From Cordilura impudica (Eukaryota; Arthropoda; Insecta; Diptera; Scathophagidae): a stretch of 64,000 nt of DNA. The position numbers and the translations under genes are program-made. Of the stretch, positions 1 through 11,705 are shown one piece after another; the stretch's first letter is position 1; each line of letters starts with the position of its first letter. Below the pieces are notes generated by a model, which was given only the letters and a program-made list of their open reading frames with translations, was not told the origin of the DNA and did no database searches. Where the stretch lies: assembly GCA_963682025.1 (NCBI GenBank), contig OY821518.1, positions 229,070,848-229,134,847 of the forward strand, in the 5' to 3' direction.

Positions 1-360
1 TTTCCTTTTTTCCATAAATTAATTCACAGTACATATTTCTATCTACTGCAAAAATTTGTTTCTCATAACTATCTTCTGTAACAGGAAAAATGCTGTTATA
101 TCTGGGGTACAACTTGAGATAATATCACCAGTCAAATGAAAAAATTTCAGTCAGAGAGTCATAACTCAAAATTATATTTTATTTCCACAAATACAATATA
201 AATTGGAAAAAAAAGTATAGCAAAACTTTCCTCAAAATGGACATTTTTCATAATGAAACTAAATTTTTTTAAAGAATACATAAACAGTTTTTTGCCTCTC
301 CTGAAAATTTGAAAATTTTGAATTGTGACTGTTTTGTATTTAAGGTTCGATATGTATGTA
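1..360. other. Unassigned AT-rich flank
   Basis: This is the left flank of the Tigger element. I see no coding potential, no recognisable repeat terminus and no RNA gene. The last two bases are TA, which form the left target-site duplication of the next feature. Confidence 0.6.
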
Positions 361-382
361 CACTAGAGCCCCGAATTGCGTC
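361..382 (+). repeat. Left terminal inverted repeat of the Tigger element
   Basis: It matches the reverse complement of 5284-5305 at 21 of 22 positions. It ends in TTGCGTC, the same word repeated in the adjacent subterminal array. Confidence 0.9.
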
Positions 383-387
383 ATCCC

Positions 388-582
388 GATTTGCGTCGTT
401 TCGATTTGCGTCGCTTTTTAAAAACTCGAAAAATTCGATTTGCGTCGTTGCAATTTCAAGTTGCGTCGGTCCGTGTTGAGTCGTTTTGACGTCGATTTGC
501 GTCGGTTCGATTTGCATCGTTTTGATTTCGATTTGCGTCGTTTTCTTTCGATTTGCGTCGTTTTGATTTCGATTTGCGTCGC
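388..582 (+). repeat. Subterminal CGATTTGCGTCG repeat array
   Basis: Eight to nine direct copies of the 12-base word CGATTTGCGTCG (one with GCATCG, one shortened to TTGCGTCG) are spaced irregularly. Two further copies, in the same direction (one with TGTGTCG), lie near the right end at 5233-5262. Repeated subterminal motifs in DNA transposons commonly bind transposase; that role is inferred here. Confidence 0.85.
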
Positions 583-846
583 GAAAAACGGTTAAATTTT
601 TTACTGCAGCATTGTGGATTACCATTTTTAACATTTGTAGTGCCTGATTTAGCATCTTTTCTGCCTTTTAGCATTTTTACAACTTCTGGCAACACTGATC
701 GTGACCTGTACGTTAAGAAGTTTTTAAATTGCGTGAAATAAGGGGAATTCCCTTTTCTTTGTTATATAAATGGTGCTTAAAACAACTGTCTGGTTATGGT
801 AAGAATTTAGTGTGTGATTCGCCAAAATACCTTAAGGACGTAAAAA

Positions 847-2470
847 ATGAGTCAAAGTAAAAGAAAAGTAATAAGTTTGGAATTAAAATTGGACGTAATA
901 AAACGTTTTAAATCGGGAGAAAAGGCTGTTAATATAGGAAGAGCTCTTGGACTAGCACCTACAACAATAAGAACAATTTGCAACAGAGACAGTGATGAAA
1001 TAAATCAATTAGCTGAAATTGCCACACGACTCCAATCTAAAAAAGATACTATAGCAAGAAATCCCTTATTAGTTAAGATGGAGTCCCTTCTTTCAATTTG
1101 GATACATGATCAAAATAAGCGAAGAATGCCACTGAGCAAGGACGTAATAAAAAATAAAGCTCTTTCTATTTACTCCGACCTTAAGAAAAATACTGCATCT
1201 AGTAGTAACGGAAATTCTGATGATTTCGAAGCCAGCAACGGTTGGTTTAACCGCTTTAAAACACGGGCAATTTTACATAATGTGACATTAAAAGGAGAGT
1301 CAGCCAGTGCAGATTCAGTAGCTTCAGAAAAGTTTAAGCTTGAGCTGAAAGCCATAATTGAAAAAGGAGGGTATTCTGCTAAGCAGATTTTGAATGCCGA
1401 CGAGACAGGTCTTTTTTGGAAACGGTTACCATCAAGAACTTACTTGTCAAAAAACGAGAAAGCATGCCCTGGATATAAAGCCGCGAAGGATCGAATAACA
1501 CTTCTTTTGGGCGGAAACGCAGAAGGAGATTTTAAATTTAAACCTTTTTTGATATACCAATCAGAAAATCCAAGGGCAATGAAAAGTATAAACAAAAGAG
1601 ACCTACCGGTACACTGGCGCTCTAATAAAAAAGGCTTGGATGACCGCAACCCTGTTTAAAGATTGGTTAGAAAATTGTGCCGTTTCTGAGTTTAAACGCT
1701 ATTGTTCCTCTCAACAAATTGAGTTCAAAATGCTTTTGTTAGTCGATAACGCACCAGGACATCCAATTTTTTCAGATGACTTATCGCAGCACGTAAAAGT
1801 TGTTTTTATGCCGCCTAACACAACATCACTTATTCAACCTATGGACCAGGGCCTAATTTCAAACTTTAAAATGTACTACTTACGCCGAACTTTCCGGCAA
1901 CTTCTTGATTCAACAGACAAAAATGATAAACTATCTATGAAAGACTTCTGGAAAAACTACAACATAGTGAAAGCTATTGAAAACATACATTTATCTTTGG
2001 AAGAAGTTAAGGCATCTTCCATGAAAGGGAGTTGGCGGCAATTATGCCCAGAACTTATTAATGGAGACGAAGATGGTGTCGATGATGTTCCAAACGTTAG
2101 TAATGAATTGGCTTATTTAGCTAGAGAAGCAGAATTTTACTGAATGGAGGAAGGTGATATAAATGAATTATTGCTGTCTCACGATGAGGAGCTTGATAAT
2201 GAACATTTATTAGCCATTGATATTCAGCATGTTTCAGAAGAAGATGTCATAATATTTGATGATACATTAGAAGAAAAAAAATTAACAATCGCCAATATTT
2301 CCAAAGCTATGCAATTAATTTCTCATGCAATGGATATATTTTCTGAAAACGATCCTGACGAAAACCGTAGCACGGGCGTAGCAGCAACCGTTGATCAAGC
2401 CATTAGTTGTTACAAAGAAAAATATCAAAAACATTCTAAAAATTCAACAAACTTTAGTCTTTTTTGTTAA
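847..2470 (+). pseudogene. Tigger-like transposase (CENP-B HTH + DDE_1), frameshifted
   Basis: The first open segment (847-1659) starts at ATG with a CENP-B/psq-type helix-turn-helix (residues about 1-58), then a second Tc5/CENP-B-type DNA-binding domain (about 70-140, ending ASNGWFNRFK). The catalytic core begins with the first aspartate in LNADETGLFW (residue 185). The frame breaks near 1627-1634 at an A6-GG run and resumes in the next frame (1640-2143), which carries the second aspartate in LLVDNAPGH and the third in IQPMDQG. Thirty-two residues separate them, which fits the Tigger range. A TGA at 2141-2143 interrupts the C-terminal tail, which continues in the same frame to 2470 with the GDINELLLSHDEEL segment typical of Tigger proteins. 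One extra base and one stop therefore disable an otherwise well-preserved gene. Confidence 0.92.
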
Positions 2471-3089
2471 AAAACAATAAGACCATCCAATCAAATGGAT
2501 ATGCATAAGTGTTGTTGATTTAGATTTATCATCTGAAGAGAGCTCAATGTTAGCTAAATAAATTACATTTTTATACCCTCCACACGTCAGTGGCAAAGGG
2601 TATATATAGGTTTGTCATTCGGTTTGTAACGCATCGAAAAACTAATTTCCGACCCCATAAAGTATATATATTCCTGATCCTTATCACAGCTCGAGTCGAT
2701 ATAGCGATGTCCGTCTGTCCGTCTGTCTGTTGAAATCACGCTCATTCACAAAAAAAGCCATTTAACTGGATAAGGTTACAAATATATCATTTGCCATAAC
2801 TCCCAGTAGGTTGGTATTGAAAATGGGCTACATCGGGCATCATTGTAATTAGATACGAGCAAAAATATGTAGAATGTGTATTTGTTGTAACAGTTTAGTG
2901 GTTGAACATAATAATTGTACAACAACATAAAAAAATGCCACAAAAATAATATGCATATACATATATTAACAATACCAAGAACACAGAACATAGCTCATGT
3001 TAGTAGTATTGCCACATATTTTTTTTATCGTTATCACGTTATAAAAAAAAAAAACGCCAATATGAAAGAAAAAATGAAAACGAAAAATG

Positions 3090-3555
3090 GAAATTTTCCA
3101 ATGGATAATGAAAATGGAAAATGGAGAATGAAAAATAAAAATGGAAAATGAAAAACGGAAAATGTAAAATAGAAAATGAAAAATAGAGAATAGAAAATGG
3201 AAAATGAAAAAAGAATATTTAAAAATGAAAAATGGAAAATAGAAAATTGAGAATGGAAAATGGAAAATGAAAAACGGAAAATGGAATATGAAAAATGTAA
3301 AATAGAATATGAAAAATGGAGAATGGAAAATGGAAAATGAAAAATGGAAAATGAAAGAAGAAAATTGAAAAACGAAAAATGGAAAATGCAAAATGAAAAA
3401 TGGAAAATGAAATTGAAAAATGGAAAATGAAAAATGAAAAATGAAAATTGAAAAATGGAAAATGAGAATTGAAAAATGAAAAATGGAAAGTGGAAAATGG
3501 AAACGAAAACTGAAATATGAAAAATGGAAAATGAAAATTGAAAAAGGGAAAATGG

Positions 3556-3586
<31 letters not shown>

Positions 3587-4011
3587 TGAAAAATGAAAAA
3601 TGGAAAATGAAAATTGAAGAATGAAAAATGACTAATAGAAAATGGAAATTGAAAATTCAAAAATTCAAAATGAAAAATGGAAAATGAAAATGAAAAATGG
3701 AAAATGCAAATGAAAAATGGAAAATGAAAATTGAAAAATGAATATTAAAAAATGAAAAATGAAAAATGGAAAATGGAAAACGCAAAATGGAAAATGGAAA
3801 TGGAAAAATGAAAAATGGGAAATTGAAAATGAAAATGGAAAATGAAAATTGAAAAATGGAAAATGAAATTGAAAAATGGAAAATGAAAAATGAAAACTGA
3901 AAAATGGAAAATGAAAATTAAAAAATGGAAAGTGGAAAATGGAAACGAAAACTGAAATATGAAAAATGGAAAATGAAAATTGAAAAAGGGAAACTGGAAA
4001 TGGAAAATGAA

Positions 4012-4042
<31 letters not shown>

Positions 4043-4437
4043 TGAAGAATTAAAAATGACTAATAGAAAATGGAAATTGAAAATTCAAAAATGAAAAATG
4101 GAAAATGAAAATTTAAAAATGAAAAATGGAAAATGAAAATTGAAAAATGAAAAATGGCAAATGGAAATTGAAAAATTAAAAATGAAAAATGAAAAGTGGA
4201 AAATGAAAAATGGATAATGAAATTTGAAAAATTAAAAGTGGAAAGTGGAAAATGAATAACGAAAATTAAAATAATGAAAGATGAAAAATTAAAAAATGAA
4301 AAATTTAAAATGGAAAATGGAAACTGAAATATGAAAAATGGAATATGGAAAGTGTAAAATGAAAATTGAAAAATGGAACATGAAAAATTAAGATTGGAAA
4401 TTGAGTAATGAAAGATGGAAAATGAATAATGAATAAC
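3090..4437 (+). repeat. Degenerate (ATGGAAAATGAAAA)n tract
   Basis: About 1.35 kb is built from the words ATGGAAAATG, AAAAATGG and AAAATTGA with frequent small changes. The reverse strand reads as long phenylalanine-rich open frames, which are a by-product of the repeat and not a gene. The same tract occurs in the A' element at 49177-54191. Confidence 0.95.
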
Positions 4438-4919
4438 GAAAAATTAAAAATTAATAATTAAAGCTTAAAAATTAAATATTTAAATTAAATATTAAAATTT
4501 TAAAATTTAGAATTAAAAATTAAAAATTCAAAATTAAAAATTAAAAATTAAAAATGAAAAATTAAAAATTAAAAATTAAAAATTAAAAATTAAAAATTAA
4601 AAATTAAAAATTCAAAATTCAAAATTCAAAATTAAAAATTAAAAATTAAAAATTAAAAATTAAAAATTAAAAATTAAAAATTTAAAATTAAAAATTAAAA
4701 ATTAAAAATTAAAAATTAACAATTAAAAATTAAAAATTAAAAATTAAAAATTAAAAACTGGAAATTAAAAATTAAAAACTAAAAACTAAAAATTAAAAAT
4801 TAAAAATTAAAAATTAAAAATTAAAAATTAAGAATTAAAATTAAAAACTAAAAATTAAAAATTGGAAATTAAAAATTAAAAATTAAAAATTAAAAATTAA
4901 AAATTAAAAATTAAAAATT
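4438..4919 (+). repeat. (TTAAAAA)n simple repeat
   Basis: Near-uniform AATTAAAA heptamers run up to the terminal hairpin of the A' element. The tract appears to grade out of the ATGGAAAATGAAAA array upstream. Confidence 0.95.
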
Positions 4920-5283
4920 TATCAAAAAATTCGGCACAGCCGAATTTAACACTCTTACTTGCTTTATTTTACTTTTTTTTTACTTTTTTATAATTTTACT
5001 TTTTTGAATATATGTACATACCTATGTAAATTAATTTAATTTTTGTTATGTTATTTCTTAATTTATTGTTTTGTTATTTCTTTATAATAATTATAAACAT
5101 TTGTTGAAGTAAATGAAATAAATAAAAATGTATTCATACTTGCTTTTTATCAAAAATACAAAATTTTTTGCTTTGTTTTGAATATTTTCCCCAATAAATT
5201 AAATTTCAGTGCATTTATATAGAAAAAGGTGATTCGATTTGCGTCGTGTCGATTTGTGTCGCGTTTCTCTGGTCCCCATTAAC

Positions 5284-5305
5284 GACGCAAGTCGGGGCTC
5301 TAGTG
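5284..5305 (-). repeat. Right terminal inverted repeat of the Tigger element
   Basis: This is the reverse complement of the left terminus with one mismatch, followed by TA at 5306-5307. Confidence 0.9.
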
Positions 5306-6086
5306 TACTGTCAAATTTTCCCACAGCAAAAGTTGTACACATCGTGTGATACATATGAAACATTGTTTATGTACAATACATGAGGAAAGTCACATGTACA
5401 TATTTCAATTAGAACAGGTTCTATTTTGTAAATTTACAAATTAAATCAGCTGTTGTTTACATTAAGAGGTTATGTCATACGGAAATATATATGTAAAACA
5501 ATAATTTTGACAGACATACGGAATTACATATGGATAAAAAGTGACAGTACATATGTAAAAAACACATCGTGTGATATCACCTTAAGTGATTAAGTAAGAA
5601 ATGATTTTGATTCAAAATCAAATAGTTTTTGTTTTAATTTAAGAAAAAACCTTAGCGTATCTTTGTTTAAAAAAAGTTTTGATTCAGGATAAATTTTTTT
5701 TGAAATCTATTTCTTTAATTCAAGAAAAAAAATTGTTTTTGGCAATTCCAATAAACTCTTTGTATTCAGATGTATGGCAATGATTTCATTGAAAATTGGC
5801 ACCATGATAAATGTACTTGATTTAGTTTTTCAAAATTTAAATTTTTGATGATGACTGAGAGAAATAACTCATGTTTAAATTGCTCTTTTTAACCAATGGA
5901 TCATATTTAACTTTTAAATAATATTTCTAAAAGTCTAAAAATATTCTTTAACTTCTTGTGATAATGTTTTGCATAATATAATCAAAACTGAAAAAGGAAT
6001 AACGAAGTGTTCAATAACTATTCCTATTTTAGTATGAGGATGTCATATTATTTTCATAGAAGACATAAATTCTTTAAAATGTTTGT
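5306..6086. other. Unassigned AT-rich sequence
   Basis: No gene is seen. The phrase ACACATCGTGTGATA occurs twice as a direct repeat (about 5338 and 5564). Nothing else stands out. Confidence 0.5.
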
Positions 6087-8825
6087 CATACGATACTCTA
6101 TACCATGAGTTTGGAGAAGAGGTCTTAGGTACAATTAATTGGATATAGAAAATAAACATAAACCAAATCTCAGTGGAATTTTTATTAAGTTTTTTGCCTG
6201 TAAATCTAAAAAAGTTCGAATCGGTTGCAATATTTATATGGGGACTGGTTCGGAAAATGGACCGATCTTGACCATATTTGATGAAGTCACTTATTTTTTG
6301 CAAACACATTTATATACCAAATTTAAGAAAAATCTATACAATATTTTTGTTTTTAATTTAATTGAAGATCATGAAGCAGCTTTATAGAGTTTACTTATGG
6401 ACTACTCAGTAATGGATGCAGTAAATATCACAAAACCAATTTGACCGAGATCTATAAGAAAAATTGTACCTTATGGCAATCTATGTCGATCTCATATGAA
6501 TCATTAGTATGGCGACTAGATCTGAACATCCACCGATATTCAACAATTTCAATAGTGTTCATTAGGGTGGCCCTTCGTTATATTGAGAAAAAAAAGTGTT
6601 CAAACTGTCGGTCTCACCCCCTAGAAATATGCGAATAGCAAAAAAACTGAGAAATACAAAGTTTTGGGCCAATCAAAAATCGTTTAGTCGTGGTGTTTAT
6701 ATGGGGAAAATATGACTTTTTTTTTCAGATTTTACGAAAATTTCGTTCTATAGTTTAATTTTTCCGTCAGGATCAGTATTAAATTATCCCTTCAAAAGGC
6801 TATAAAACTTCAAAATCGAATAAACCTTGCCAAGAAATAGCAAATGCCCCAGACCACTTTTGTGCCAAAAAAAACTAGGTCATGAAATTTGATGGCATTT
6901 TTTCAACTTTGAGAAATTGATTAAAGCCATCATCCTTTTTTGGTCTCTATACTTATAAGTATTCAGATATGAAGTATTGTTTTATTACCACGTTGTTAAC
7001 CTATTGCGCATTAAGACCGAAAATTGGAAATTTTTTTTAAAAAAATTTTTAAAACTCCTTTTTCAAGTTTGAAAAAATTTTCTTAAACAAAATTTAAAAA
7101 AAATTAATCTATCACTTTAAGGTTTTATTAAATGCATGTTGCAGATTAACTGTGTGAATTTTTAAGTAAATCCCTCTGCCACAATTTTTTTTTGGCAAGG
7201 ATTTTATTTTTGCGGATTTCGAGAAAAATTGGATTTTTGTGAAATATTCTGTATTCTAAATACTTTGTATCAAAAATTCATCACTTTTCTACTTTTAAAT
7301 GTTATAAAAAATCCAAAAATGTCAACCATTATAAGTAATGGCATCTTCACCGACTGACCTGAAAATTTTTTTTTGGCGTTTTTTATCAATATCCACCAAA
7401 TTGGTGGGTGAGACAGCAAGAAATTCAACTATTACTTTATTACATAAAGTAATTTTATAACAAAATTGGTTAAATGTTGTTTTAATTTATATTCGCGAGC
7501 AATAAGCTGATAATTGCACCAGAGATACATCACAATGGATAATTTTGATCTCAGGAGCACTGAAGGGTTAAATAAATAAAAATTTACCGAATTATTTTTC
7601 CTAAATTCTAAATAGTGGATCAACGAGCTTATTAGAAAAACACGTTTTAGGTCATTTTTATTTTAAAATATCTTGGCAATATCTTGGCAATATCTTGGCA
7701 AATAATGGGTTAACGTTCTCGGATTTATCCCAAATTTTTGGAACGAAACTTCTAAATATTTGGTTATAATATTTTAAATGTCGCATCTAATAATTGGACA
7801 GCACTTACAAAATGTTTGAATTTTTTGAATAAATTGTCTTTTATTAGTTTGGGGTCATATGTGACCCCAATTCCAAAAGGGTTAATGGAGTCATATTATT
7901 TTTTTCCGAAACCATAGGCTATTAAGATAAAATATAACATTTAAAAGTAGAAAAATGATGAATTTTTGATACAAAGTATTTAGAAAGAGTACATTTACAG
8001 AATATTTCACAAAAATCCAATTATTCTCGAAATCCGCAAAAATGAAATCCTTGTCAAAAAAATTGTGGCAGAGGGATTTACTTAAAAATTCACACAGTTA
8101 ATCTGCAACATGTATTTATTAAAACCTTAAGGTGATAGATTCAGTTTTTCAAATTTTGTTTAAGAAAATTTTTTCAAACTTGAAAAAGGAGTTTTAAAAA
8201 TTGAAAAAAAATTTTCAATTTTCGGTCTCAATGGGCAATAGGTTACAACGTGGTAATAAAACAATACTTCATATCTGAGTACTTATAAGTATAGAGACCA
8301 AAAAAGAATGATGGCTTTAATTAATTTCTCAAAGCACAAAAATGGTCTGGGGCATTTGCTATTTCTTGGCGAAGTTTTATTCGATTTTGAAGTTTTATAG
8401 TCTTTTGAAGGGATAATTTAATACTGATCCTGAATTATATAACAGCTTGTCGGAAAAATTAAACTATAGAACGAAATTTTCGTAAAATCTGAAAAAAAGT
8501 CATATTTTCCCCATATAAACACACTTGAAATTTTCAATCGCTTTGCGCCACGACTAAACGTTTTTTGATTGGCCCAAAACTTTGTATTTCTCAGTTTTTT
8601 TTGCTATTTGCTATATACATACCAAATTTTATCAAAATAAGTATTTTCATATTTGCGACCTGTAGTTTGATTACAAGGTTTACATGAACACACAGTCAGA
8701 CGGACAGTAAGAGATTTTAAGTCGATTGGTATAATAAAAGATGGGTCCAAATCAAATATTTTTGGTAGTTACAAACATTAGCTCATATTCATTATTTCCT
8801 GACCATAGGTGGTATATAGGGTATA
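6087..8825 (-). mobile_element. Family B element, 5'-decayed, split by a family C element
   Basis: The left part (6087-6562) aligns with the better copies at 9360-10128 and 13476-14222 through phrases such as ACGATACTCTATACCATG, ATGGACCGATC and TATGGGGACT. The palindromic terminus has been lost. The right part (8612-8825) resumes with ACCAAATTTTATCAAAATAAG and ends in the ATAGGGTATA terminus. The interval between is the C element. Confidence 0.8.
6563..8611. mobile_element. Family C long-inverted-repeat element, internally deleted and right end lost
   Basis: It begins TAGGGTGGCCCTTCG like the complete copy at 24206-27068. The left arm runs to about 7310, then joins the central segment (TGTCAACCATTATAAGTAAT, about 7320-7470), so roughly 480 bp of left arm is missing. 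The right arm follows inverted from about 7470 and stops at about 8611 at TTTTTTGCTATTTGC, about 70-100 bases short of the expected terminus. No intact open frame is present. Confidence 0.85.
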
Positions 8826-9359
8826 AATAACCTTCGATGTGTCCTCCGTTGAATATCATTTAGTGAAATTTTGTCGAGCAGATCTTTTGTTGTAAAAAGG
8901 TGTCTGGTCCAAATCTTAGTTATTTTGTTTGTACTATTTCTTGTGAATATATGTTGTCAATTTCATATATATATATTATATTTTATACAACAAAAATCAG
9001 CTGTCTCAGCGTTACTTGGACATTATTCAGGCGAAATGGCAAAATATTTTCAAATTCTGAACTTCATATTTATAAATCATTATGTGCAAAGAAATGAAAA
9101 AAATATATAAGGAAATTATTAGAAAAAAACTATGTGAGTCCGATCACAGGGGAGATGTCTACTTACACATCAATTAAAATCAAACAGTAAGCGCCATCTA
9201 TGCATAGAAAGCAAGTGCTATGGTTGCTAAACTTGATGGTTGCAGTTGTTTGCTTTACATTCATACCACTTTCTTTTGGTTATTGCATCAGCTAAATAAA
9301 TTTAAAGCATAACACCAATACACTTATATATCCTCACACCGATTTGCCCTTACGCTGTT
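8826..9359. other. Unassigned sequence
   Basis: Between two B elements. Two overlapping short open frames (8871-9110 and 8900-9097) show no recognisable domain. No repeat terminus is seen. It may be unique host DNA. Confidence 0.4.
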
Positions 9360-10128
9360 TATACCCTATACCACCATGTGGTTTGGGTATAATGACTTTG
9401 TGCTGCTGTTTGTAACAACCAAAAATATTTGACCTAGACCCATCTTTAATTATACCGATCGAATCAGAATCACTTTTTGTGTTGATTTAACAATGTCCGT
9501 CCGTCCGTCTGTGTGTCCATGTAAACATTGTAATCAAACTGCAGGTCGCAAATATGAATATATTTTGATGAAATTTGGTATATAAGCTTTAATCGGCCAT
9601 GGGATGAACGCTATTGAAATTGGTGAGAATCCGTCCATGTTCAGACCTAGCCCCCATACAAATTACCCCTATGAAATCGACATAAATTGCCATAAGATCC
9701 AAATTGTCATATATATCTTACTCAAATTGGGTTTGTATGCGTTCATTACATCTATTAATGAGTAGTCCAAAAATGATCCCTTTGGCCCCATATAGACTGC
9801 TTCCCGATCTTCACTTAAATCTATTAAAAACAAAAATATTGCACTGATTCTTCTCAAATTTTGTTTGTATATATTTTTGCAAAATACAAGAGACTTTACC
9901 AAACATGATCAGGATTGGTCCATTTTTGGACCTAGTCCCCATATAGATATAGCATCCGATATGAACTTTTTCATATCTGCAGCCAAAAAAATTAATAAAA
10001 TTCCCACTCAAATTTGGTTTTTGCTTATTTTCTATGTCAAGTTAGTTGGGCCTAAGAGATAAGGTTTCTAAACGCATGGTATAGGTTATCGTATAGTCGG
10101 TCTAGACCGACTATAATTTTCTTACTTG
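9360..10128 (+). mobile_element. Family B element, near-complete (769 bp)
   Basis: It starts TATACCCTATACCACCATGTGG..GGGTATAAT (a fold-back) and has a GTCC-type tract at about 9497-9517. It ends with the perfect 18-bp palindrome AGTCGGTCTAGACCGACT (10094-10111) followed by ATAATTTTCTTACTTG. It is non-coding. The CTTACTTG end is shared with family A. Confidence 0.85.
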
Positions 10129-11705
10129 TTTTGTGATTGTATTGTGAAATAGATTTTTATTATAACAAACACACAAAATATTTTGCATGTGAACGTTCAC
10201 ATGTACACAAAAATGTGTATGCATCGCTGATAAATATCTTCATGCACATGTTCTGTTATGTACCTATCTGTAGTCACAAGCATTAACCGCCTAAGACGAA
10301 AATCATGCTTTCAAGAAAAATAACTGCTTATATAAACGTAATGGGGCTTCATTACGACTTACGTCAGTGTGTTTTCATTAATAACTTTTTAAAAAACAGT
10401 GTTAGAGAAATCGGAATTTCACGGGCTTTATCGGAGTATCTTTACTTTTTCGTATGTCAGTCCACAGCTATTGAGCTTAAATGCTGGAAATAAAGATAAA
10501 TAACATTATCTTAGTTTTGCTTAGGTAAATGGTTTCTTTTTGTGAATAAGCGTGATTTTATAAGACAGACAGACAGACAGATAGACAGATAGACGGACAT
10601 CGCTATATCGATTAAAAATATATAAGCTTTATGGGGTAGCAAATTCATTTTCCGATGCATTACAGACGGAATGACGGAATGACCCTCTACACAGTTGCGT
10701 GGAGGGTATAAAAAATAGCAAAACTAAATAAAGCTCATTGATAATAGGCAATCTATGTACGACTATATGCGAATGTTCAATTAAATCTAATAACATCAAT
10801 GCCACATATGACTACAATCGAACCGAAATTTTTTGTAATTGCCCTATTATAAAAACAATAAAATGATTTTAATATCAATTTAAAAAAATACTAAATTAAC
10901 TAAATCTTTAACTAAATTTGCCTTTTTTGCAATTTGATTGTAAAAGACAAAAAAAAATTGTTTTAACAAAATTAATAAATTTTTTAATAAAAAAAAGCAT
11001 ATTCTTTTAGCTTTTTTGTGCATATTTTTTTATCAGTATTTAACACTTTTTCTTCAACAAGTTTTGCAAACACTTTCTTGTTAAATATTTGAATACAAAT
11101 AAATTTTAAATTAAAAAAAAATTTTTTCTTTTATAAATCAAATTTCATAAAGATTGCAGTTATACAAAACAATTGATTAATAAAATTATGCTCTTTTGCA
11201 AGGTTGTAAACATTGACGCATTGTATGCCACTAATGCTTTGCAATTCGTATGTTTAATGCTATAGCGAAAATTTTAAAATTTTGCTTGTTTTAGTTTTTG
11301 TTTCATTTTTGATTTAAATTTTGTACATTCAGCAAGATAAATTGGATGATTTTCTTTTTTCAATATATTGTAGTAGACGTAGTAATTCGTGGTATGTAAG
11401 TATTTATCATTATTGTTGGTCCAGTTATGAAAATTATGCGAATAGCTATGTAACCTTTTTAGCCCATTTTAAATCATCATCGCGTGGTCTAAGACCAGTA
11501 GCATACTGTATTAAGCTTTCTAGCGATGTCCAAAATCTGAAAATATAAAGCATTACAAATAATATTAGACAAAAGAATTTATAAGTTAAACGTAAATTGA
11601 GATGAAAACAGGTAAGAGTGTTAAGTTCGGCTGTGCCACGATAACCATTTTGAAACAGTTGCCGATATTTAACCTTAAACCTCTAATAACATTTATTGTT
11701 CTTTT
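10129..11705. other. AT-rich sequence with two small A-type fragments
   Basis: A minus-oriented A' end lies at 10561-10706: an AGAC/GGAC tract, a core, and GTGGAGGGTATA. A lone hairpin end of an A-type element (AGGTAAGAGTGTTAAGTTCGGCTGTGCC) lies at about 11610-11637. I recognise nothing else; short open frames at 10305-10493 and 11321-11548 have no visible domain. Confidence 0.55.

Larger units (their letters stand above)
2572..4961 (+). mobile_element. Family A' interspersed element (Helentron/mini-me-like)
   Basis: It begins TATACCCTCCACACG and ends with a TTCGGC-ACA-GCCGAA hairpin followed by TTAACACTCTTACTTG. After the start comes the mini-me arrangement known from flies: a TA-rich tract (about 2662-2671), a conserved core (CTTATCACAGCTCGAGTC), then a GTCC/GTCT tract (2708-2730). 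About 360 bp of unique sequence follow, then two long simple-sequence tracts (3090-4919) before the terminal hairpin. It is inserted just 3' of the Tigger transposase. It encodes nothing. Assignment to Helentron/DINE-1-like elements is inference from architecture. Confidence 0.8.
361..5305 (+). mobile_element. Tigger/pogo-type DNA transposon, with a nested family-A' insertion
   Basis: The element starts CACTAGAGCCCCGA and ends with the reverse complement of the same sequence; the 22-bp terminal inverted repeats (361-382 and 5284-5305) differ at one position. It is flanked by TA on both sides (359-360 and 5306-5307), the usual Tc1/mariner/pogo target duplication. It encodes a DDE_1 transposase at 847-2470. 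Subtracting the nested element at 2572-4961 leaves about 2.55 kb, close to the usual length of Tigger elements. A TATA-like motif (TATATAAATG) lies near 764-773, about 75 bases before the start codon. The transposase is frameshifted and has an internal stop, so this copy is probably non-autonomous now. Confidence 0.92.

Noticed and set aside
2700..2735. GTCC/GTCT tandem words as a CRISPR-like or regulatory array
   Set aside because: These are the GTCY proto-microsatellites of mini-me-type repeats, present in every A, A' and B element.
2966..3660. Long minus-strand phenylalanine-rich open frames (also plus strand at 52975-53681)
   Set aside because: They are translations of the ATGGAAAATGAAAA simple repeat; no composition or start signal suggests a protein.
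4930..4961. TTCGGC-ACA-GCCGAA hairpin as a transcription terminator
   Set aside because: It is the fixed end of A/A' elements in many copies in this fly genome, not a bacterial-type terminator.
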